This document shows positions 58,403-64,000 of a stretch of DNA of 64,000 nucleotides, piece after piece. The notes beneath the pieces were generated by a model. That model worked only from the letters and a program-made list of their open reading frames with translations, did no database searches and was not told the DNA's origin. Location: the NCBI RefSeq assembly GCF_003606325.2, contig NZ_CP031843.2, positions 1,860,001 through 1,924,000 of the forward strand. The letters are read 5' to 3'. Position 1 is the stretch's first letter; each line of letters begins with the position of its first letter. This DNA is from Bartonella kosoyi (GTDB taxonomy: Bacteria; Pseudomonadota; Alphaproteobacteria; Rhizobiales; Rhizobiaceae). Position numbers and translations under genes: made by a program.

Positions 58403-58843
58403 CTTTCAAAAGAAAAAAATCTATAGTGAAACGGAAATTTCCAAGATATGCAAACTCTTTACGGTCGATTTTGCCAGATTACGACGTCCCCTCGTTGAGA
58501 GAGGATTTTTACAACGCCATGGGGAAAATATCAGCGCATGCTCTCAAAAAAAATTGAACGATGGTTAATTAACGCAATCGTTCTTCTTCTAAACTTCAAG
58601 AAAACGCATAGCCTTACACGCAAAAATATAATTTCATTAAAAGGTTATAAAATCATTCATCTCATTTATATGTTGACAATCTATGGAGATGAGAGCACCC
58701 TCTGCTGTAAGAAATGCAATGGGGAGAAACAAAAACGCGGGATGTCAAGTGATGATCAAAGAAAATTAGGAACAATCAAAATCATCAGAAGCAGATATGA
58801 GATCAAGGTCTCAATGTTTTTCCCGATTGGTGCGCGAACATCA
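58403..58843 (+). repeat. Direct repeat, copy 2
   Basis: Second copy of the segment at 56954-57397. The DUF2087 frame is interrupted by loss of one G (CATGGGGAAAA against CATGGGGGAAAA), so this copy encodes no complete domain. Copy 2 continues into a longer oxoamine-synthase-like fragment. Confidence 0.9.
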
Positions 58844-59011
58844 GCATGCAATATTTTTGTTCAATCAGGGGAAATTTTTGATTGTATCTCATCTTCCTAT
58901 CTGGGATTACAACATCCTCCAGCGTTAAGGGGTGCCATAAAGTCTTCCGTAGAGAGATTTGGTGTGCAATATGCAACCGCGCGAATGTACGCGAAATATA
59001 TAATTATTTGA
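58742..59011 (+). pseudogene. Truncated alpha-oxoamine synthase / PLP aminotransferase-like gene
   Basis: An 89-codon frame from the ATG at 58742. After MSSDDQRKLGTIKIIRSRYE it reads IFDCISSSYLGLQHPPALRG then AIKSSVERFGVQYATARMY, the opening of the BioF/KBL/CqsA-type enzymes (NYLGLxxHPxL, RYGxxxxxSR). It stops just where the family continues with the ELE and PLP domain, so about 80 percent is missing. Such enzymes make amino-ketones by joining an amino acid to an acyl-CoA. Family assignment is by eye. Confidence 0.55.
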
Positions 59012-59093
59012 TGAGCTTGCGTTAAAAAATTAAACACCATTTTTCTCGATTCCTCTTCTGTCATATTTTATTCCTATCAGAAAAGCTGTTTTT

Positions 59094-59417
59094 ATGAAAT
59101 TCTACAAACCTCAAGAAAACAACAACACTGGGAAATGCTGCACACGGCAGCAAAAAGATGATTCTAACAAAAGAAACTTTTATAAGCACCTATGGCAAGG
59201 AAAAATCTATCCTAAAATGATCACTCTTTCTAAAAACATCGTATAAAAAACCAAAAACAATATTCTTGCAGTGGACTGGCGAATAAATCAGGAAGGATAC
59301 GATTTCAACGAAATGTGTACAGCAAAAACAGGGCTCATAAAGCTCCCTCAAAAGATACAACAAAATGTATTTGATCATTTAACAACACTTCTATGGAAAT
59401 TCCATGGGCAAAAATAA
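59094..59417 (+). pseudogene. Unrecognised ORF with one in-frame stop, overlapping the next MFS gene
   Basis: 108 codons in one frame from an ATG at 59094 to a TAA that overlaps the MFS start at 59404. Codon 51 is TAA. The second half reads well as protein (NNILAVDWRINQEGYDFNEM, KTGLIKLPQKIQQNVFDHLT). The overlap with the MFS start indicates that they once formed an operon. No family is recognised. Confidence 0.4.
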
Positions 59418-60559
59418 AATAACTTTTTTCATCTATAGCGCCGTTTTTCTTTCTGAATTTTCCTTTTTCTTTGTACTCCCTCTCCTTGGAAACTCTTCTC
59501 TCATCACTGCTGCAAATGTTGCGTTTTATCTCGCTGGATCAGTAATCCTTGAAAGCATTCTCATGGTAACCACAACGGGTTTATTAGAGAAACTTTCGCG
59601 TAAACTTTTAATGGCTACCGCCTTTATTTTAAGGAGTATAGCTTTTCTATGTGTTATCCTATCGCTCACATCTACTGCATGGCTGTCCTTTTTTACCTTA
59701 ACGGCTTTTTCGAAAGCAATTTCAAAGCCATTTTTGAGAGAAATTTTATCAGAACATCTCAATGGAAGTACGCTTAAACGTGCATTAACGCTCTATTCTT
59801 TTTTTCAAAACGCTGCTGTCGTTATCGCCCCTCTCGTTGCAACGAGTGCGATAAAATACAATGTATCAGTTTTTTTGATGGCTTTTTTTGCCATCATTAG
59901 TTTTTATCTTTGCATTCTATCCATTCAAATTGTTTATCACTACCCCCATAAAAAATTTTCCCCTACAAAGAATAAAAAAACAAATACCTCTTTTCTTTCT
60001 TCTTTAAAAGAAATCATGCGTCATCATGCTATTGTTTATTTACTGGTCACAGCTTTTCTTTGCACGTTTATCATGGGAGTTTTTATCACCACCACAACAC
60101 TTCTCAGTAAATTTGACAGCAATCTGGCTCCTTATAGTGGAATTTTCTTTTCAATTGTTGGCATCAGTATTTGTATCTGGCAAGGAATAATCAATAAACA
60201 TCTTCGCCTTTCCGAACAATCAACTTTTTACCTATTAGCACTTATGGGAAGTTTCTCCTCATTTTTCCTCATGGGTGGCGTCTTTACCGCTGTGACTGCG
60301 TTAATTGCTTACAGTGTCTATGAATCTGTCATGATTCCAGAGATATACTATCAAGCAGGGAAAACAACTGCATCCCTCTCAGCTAGTGTTTTTTTTTAGT
60401 TATATCCTTGTTGTTTCAAATATTGGCCAAGCGATAGGCTCATGGACAAGTGGATGGATCATCAGCTATTTTAACCAGCATATCGCTTTCATCTTTTGCG
60501 TAATTATTGTTACATCTTCCTTTGTTTCTTGTCTCTGTCTCATGCAAACGAAAAAATAA
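59404..60559 (+). pseudogene. MFS-family exporter, frameshifted in a T9 tract
   Basis: Open for 331 codons from 59404 to a TAG at 60397-60399, with ten hydrophobic segments and an MFS-like loop (SRKLLMATAFILRSIAFLCV region). The frame is lost in a run of nine T residues (60389-60397). One T fewer restores SYILVVSNIGQAIGSWTSGW through to QTKK and a stop at 60559, giving the last two membrane helices and a normal total of about 384 aa. It may be a true frameshift, a slippage site, or a sequencing error in the homopolymer. Confidence 0.75.
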
Positions 60560-60568
60560 GGCGCTACA

Positions 60569-61586
60569 ATGTCGTATATCATTTTTGCAACCGGTGGCAC
60601 AACAAGAGTGCCCACAACACTTCGCCATAAATGGCTTAATTATGCGTTTGTAACACACTCTGCTGCAAAAAACGCGAAACTGTTTTTCAGGATTTCTCTG
60701 TAAGCCCTCAAGCCAATTGCCTCACAGCCGGAGGATTATGGGGTGGATTTTTATTTGCCCATGAAATTTTTCGCCTTCTTAAAGTACCATATTATCCATT
60801 TGCCTCTATGGTTGATCTTGAAACTTTAAGTTCAGCTATAGAAGAATTGTCTCACGATACCATAATATGCTTGCCAAGTTTTGCAGATAAACTTATTATA
60901 GCCCCTCGGAGGCAAAAATTAAAATCTCTAAAAAACCTATTCTATCTTGGAGAAGCCTTTCAAGCTGAATCTCTTTTGAAAATAAAAGATATAATCCCTG
61001 ACTTAAGGGTAAAACCTCTAAAGCTTTACCACTCAAGAAACTGGTCCAATAGGATTCCAGTATTCTAAGCTTGGTGGTGACGTTTATCATCTTGTACGAC
61101 ACATTCAAGTAAAATCAAATCCTGAAAATAATGAATTAATCATATCCGTTTTTTATCCTGAAGATGCACCATTACTTGAACACGCTACAGGTGACGTTGT
61201 TCATATTGTCTATCATCAATCATGTAACTGTGGTTACCGTGGGCATAACTTACACCTCAAAGGAAGAACACCATCTTTTTATAATATCATTGGGAACTTC
61301 AATTTCTGTACACGATTTCACAAAGACCTTGAATCTTCTAGGCAGCGATATTTCGGCTATGGATATTCAGCTCATTATAGTCAATCAATGCGAAAATGGT
61401 GTTGGCGTTTTATTGTTTATTGATTCACGTTATAATTTTGAAAGAAACGCCCTTTTATCATCACTCTCATCCTCTTATCTGATAAAAGATATAATCAATA
61501 AATCTCAATTTTTCCATGTTTGCTTTATGAGTAAAGCTCAATTTATTCAATCTTCAAGCTCTGCAAAAATAAAATCCCCTAAATAA
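60569..61586 (+). pseudogene. PaaK-like AMP-forming adenylating enzyme, multiply frameshifted
   Basis: Starting at an ATG 9 bp after the MFS end, three frames carry consecutive parts of one adenylate-forming enzyme. MSYIIFATGGTTRVPTTLRH has the ATP-binding (S/T)GGTTxxP loop. After a shift come TAGGLWGGFLFAHEIFRLLK and the open run 60808-61068 (LSHDTIICLPSFADKLIIAP). After another shift come TTQETGPIGFQYSKLGGDVY, the place of the YGxxE motif, and HATGDVVHIVYHQSCNCGYR with HLKGRTP, matching the TGD...CxCG...GR motif of phenylacetate-CoA ligase relatives. The end is in the frame 61164-61586. The ancestor would be about 335-340 aa, a short PaaK-like form. Confidence 0.7.
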
Positions 61587-61832
61587 AATCTCTTTGTCCA
61601 AACATCTGAATACCCTATAGTCCCTAATGATGATTGAGTGGAAATTAAATAAGTTAAGATTATAGCTTCACAGATAAATCCTTATAGTTCATTGTTCTTT
61701 CCTTCATAGTTTTTTCTTCTTAGCACGCGTACAACGTGCATTGCCATGGTCGCATTTCGAATAGGAATAAAAAAATAAACAGTATTTGAAACTTTTTTTT
61801 ACAAAATAATTCTCATTAAGATAAAATAAAGA
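61587..61832. other. Short spacer between the adenylase and ATP-grasp remnants
   Basis: About 245 bp, AT-rich; GCACGCGTACAACGTGC near 61718 is a small inverted repeat. No gene is supported. Confidence 0.35.
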
Positions 61833-62361
61833 ATGGATTTTATCCTTGTTGAAGCATTAACATTTGGCTAGGTTTATCAAAGAAGAAGATTTCGATACTC
61901 AATGACATCTCCTTACCCAAAATAAAGAGATGTATTTTCATGAACTGAGGTATATAAAAAGCAAATATCTTACTGCTATTGAATGCGATACATTTAATCA
62001 TGCGGAAATTATAAATCTATTGCCAAAATTTAAAAAACTTTGCTGGAATTATCAACCTTACAGATACTTGAGCACCCAGTGTCAACAAAGTCTCTGCTCT
62101 TTTAAATGTAAAACCCCAAATGCTTATGCAAATAATATCTGTAGAGACAAAACACAGCTAAGAAAAATCCTTTCTGAAAAAGATCTCACAAAAGGACAAG
62201 TAACTGTTATTAAACGTGACGCTTTCCAAGCAGAACATGACCTCTCCTACCCTGTTCTTCTTAAAGAGCCATATGGAATTGGATCAAAAACGTATGGTTT
62301 GCAGTTGTTAAAAGAAATCCAAAGCGAGCCAAGAGGACAAATTGGTAAAGCACTTTGCTAA
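61833..62361 (+). pseudogene. ATP-grasp ligase remnant
   Basis: An ATG at 61833 opens MDFILVEALTFG and then a stop. A second frame (61930-62361, 143 codons) contains CSFKCKTPNAYANNICRDKT then QLRKILSEKDLTKGQVTVIK, and LSYPVLLKEPYGIGSKTYGL. NxxxxCRDK...R..L followed by YPVxxKxxxGxGS is the pattern of ATP-grasp carboxylate-amine ligases (first half of the ATP-binding site). The rest of the ATP-grasp domain and the C-terminal lobe are lost. Such enzymes join amino acids or peptides. Confidence 0.6.
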
Positions 62362-62708
62362 GCTTTTAAAATATCTCCCTTTTAAAATATCTCCCAAGGA
62401 TTTTTAGAATGTGCATCTCCAAAAAGGGAAAAGCCATCTGTACGCTTTAGCAAAGAATAGACACTCAAAAAATACAGAGGTCAAAATTTCTCACTGCCAA
62501 AACAACAGGAACATTTAAGCATATACCCTTAGAAATATACAGTGCACGCCTCCCCTCACACCTCACATCTTACAGGAACAAAATTCTCAGCTTCATGGGA
62601 GCAACCTCTATATCAGGGTTTTATTTACCACTGGTATAGTTGCAAAAACAGCGTTATTAAAAACACCCTCTAAAGCAAATAAAATAAATATTGTGGTGGA
62701 AAAATTAA
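62362..62708. other. Spacer after the ATP-grasp remnant
   Basis: About 350 bp, probably the eroded 3' half of the ATP-grasp gene, but no frame or motif is clear enough to claim. Confidence 0.3.
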
Positions 62709-63878
62709 ATGTTACGTAAAATTATCAACTTCAAGGCAAGCGTACACCTTGTTCTCATCACCACCCTTTTGAGCAATGTTGGAGTCTTTATGGTTGTTCC
62801 TTTTTTGGCGATCTACTTAAGCAAATTGCATTCCCTCAGTGCAATAGAAGTAGGGAGCATCATGGGAACAGCTTTTTGGTGCCAAAGAGCAGGCTCCCTT
62901 TTCGGAGGAATACTCTCCGATTATGTCCATATCAAAAAAACTATGCTTTTGGGTCTAGCGATGCGGATACCAGGCTATCTTACCATTGGTTTTACGCATA
63001 ATTTTTATATCCTGCTTCTCTCCTGCATCTTTATTGGACTAGGAAGCAGTATGTATTTTCCCGCAGCAAAATCTTTTTTAGTAAAAAACGTCTCTCAAGC
63101 TGACAAAGTTGATATTCTCGCCATCAGATCCATTTTTGCCAACACAGGGACTGCCATTGGCCCATTACTTGGAATGCTTATTTTAAAAGTTCATCCTCAA
63201 CTCTTATTTAGCCTTGTTGGCTGCATCTTTATTTTATTATTGCTTCTCAACTGCACATTAAAAGAAAGTCGGGGTACCAACACAGGCAGTAAAATAAATT
63301 TTTCTGACTTTCGCAATCTGCTTACCAACAAGACGATGCTTTGTGTAGTACTTTTTACGTTTTTATTTCTCTTTCTTTATATACAACTCGAAGTCACGAT
63401 CCCCCTGTTTGGTGACGAAACTTTTGGAAAAAGCACCCCCTCATATATTTTTCTCCTTAATGCTCTTATTGTTATCTTTTTCCAAATACCTGTCTCAAGA
63501 TGGTCTTGTCGGGAAAATTCCAAAATGCCTATAGTCTTATCCTTTATTTTTTTTGCACTCTCATTCTTTATTCTCCACGCTCTTAATCCTTCTTACTTTA
63601 GTCTCTTTTTAGCAATCATCCTTTTTACCTTTTCTGAAATCATTATGCGCATACGCCTCGATTATGATGCAACAAACATAGATAAACGCCTCATTGCTAG
63701 CGCATTTGGCATCATGAGTTTGTCGAGTGCTTTTGGAGGAATGGCAGGCAGTTACTTCGGCTCTCTCTTATACAACAAAGCCGTTTTTGGTTTATCGGTT
63801 TGGCAACTCTTAAGCATTGCATCCATCAGTGCTGCTTTTCTCTCTCTCCTGCTTTTTATGAAAAAAGCAAAAAAGTAA
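62709..63878 (+). CDS. MFS-family transporter (exporter-like)
   Basis: An intact 389-aa protein with 12 hydrophobic segments. Helix 1 (LVLITTLLSNVGVFMVVPFL) is followed by the loop 2-3 signature AGSLFGGILSDYVHIKKTML and helices 4-5 (CIFIGLGSSMYFPAAKSFLV). A short middle loop (LKESRGTNTGSKINFSDFRN) separates the halves. It lies at the end of the decayed ligase/adenylase locus and is the only gene of that part still open, so it may have been the exporter of its product or a self-resistance pump. Confidence 0.8.
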   Translation: MLRKIINFKASVHLVLITTLLSNVGVFMVVPFLAIYLSKLHSLSAIEVGSIMGTAFWCQRAGSLFGGILSDYVHIKKTMLLGLAMRIPGYLTIGFTHNFYILLLSCIFIGLGSSMYFPAAKSFLVKNVSQADKVDILAIRSIFANTGTAIGPLLGMLILKVHPQLLFSLVGCIFILLLLLNCTLKESRGTNTGSKINFSDFRNLLTNKTMLCVVLFTFLFLFLYIQLEVTIPLFGDETFGKSTPSYIFLLNALIVIFFQIPVSRWSCRENSKMPIVLSFIFFALSFFILHALNPSYFSLFLAIILFTFSEIIMRIRLDYDATNIDKRLIASAFGIMSLSSAFGGMAGSYFGSLLYNKAVFGLSVWQLLSIASISAAFLSLLLFMKKAKK

Positions 63879-64000
63879 ATTCATGCTATCTCACGTCTAT
63901 TTATTTCATCATGCAACAAAAGCATTCCGCCTTACCACTATAACAGTAAAAAAGAAAATATTTTTTTAAACATGATATAGTATTTCTCACGCAAAATTCT
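63879..64000. other. Window end, noncoding
   Basis: The last 122 bp are AT-rich and show no gene or signal. Confidence 0.4.

Noticed and set aside
1..64000. CRISPR arrays, intact insertion sequences, rRNA genes
   Set aside because: No regularly spaced short repeats, no intact transposase with inverted ends, and no rRNA sequence were seen anywhere in the window.

Overview
The window looks like a chromosomal segment of a Bartonella species (Rhizobiales, Alphaproteobacteria). The base composition is AT-rich. The housekeeping genes are alphaproteobacterial in type (TIGR02186/TauE pair, FzlA-type GST, Mrp without CxxC, short gpmA). There is a Porin_2/Omp43-type porin, and long intergenic stretches are full of gene remnants. 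The genus is inferred from gene content and style, not from a database search.

Layout. (1) 66-5445, minus strand: a complete dipeptide/oligopeptide ABC importer operon (binding protein, two permeases, two ATPases). (2) 5802-18480: four more closely related family-5 binding-protein genes on the same strand. tag and xseA sit between the first and second of these. The last three sit in a tandem array whose repeat unit also carried the 5' third of xseA; those xseA copies have decayed while every binding-protein copy stays open. (3) 18693-25703: a small membrane protein, a TIGR02186/TauE pair, a coiled-coil protein, and the electron-transfer flavoprotein set etfB-etfA-ETF:ubiquinone oxidoreductase. 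(4) 26000-37714: a core block with rsmI, yraN, a proC-like gene, mrp, rpmH-rnpA-yidC-engB, fzlA, dapB, gpmA and tRNA-Leu(CAG). (5) 38010-51552: an accessory stretch with a cluster of tiny membrane/coiled-coil genes (several broken), an MFS gene, tRNA-Ser(GCT), the porin, a nonsense-interrupted peptidoglycan amidase, a dehydrogenase fossil, an alpha/beta hydrolase, a Bcr/CflA efflux gene and an orphan gene whose N-terminus resembles a phage tail assembly chaperone. Several scattered remnants appear to belong to one decayed gene family. (6) 52489-63878: a membrane protein followed by what reads as an eroding small-molecule biosynthesis and export locus: three MFS exporters, a methyltransferase fused to DUF2087, a truncated alpha-oxoamine-synthase-like gene, a frameshifted PaaK-like adenylating enzyme, an ATP-grasp remnant and a VOC-family protein lying between two copies of a 0.44-kb direct repeat.

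How it fits together. The left third is devoted to peptide-type solute uptake, with one transporter core and five binding proteins, which suggests broadened substrate capture. The middle is ordinary essential metabolism. The right third carries accessory genes in different states of decay. The most unusual parts are the binding-protein array with fossil xseA passengers and the degraded ligase/adenylase/methyltransferase/exporter locus. All identifications rest on motif and sequence recognition by eye.
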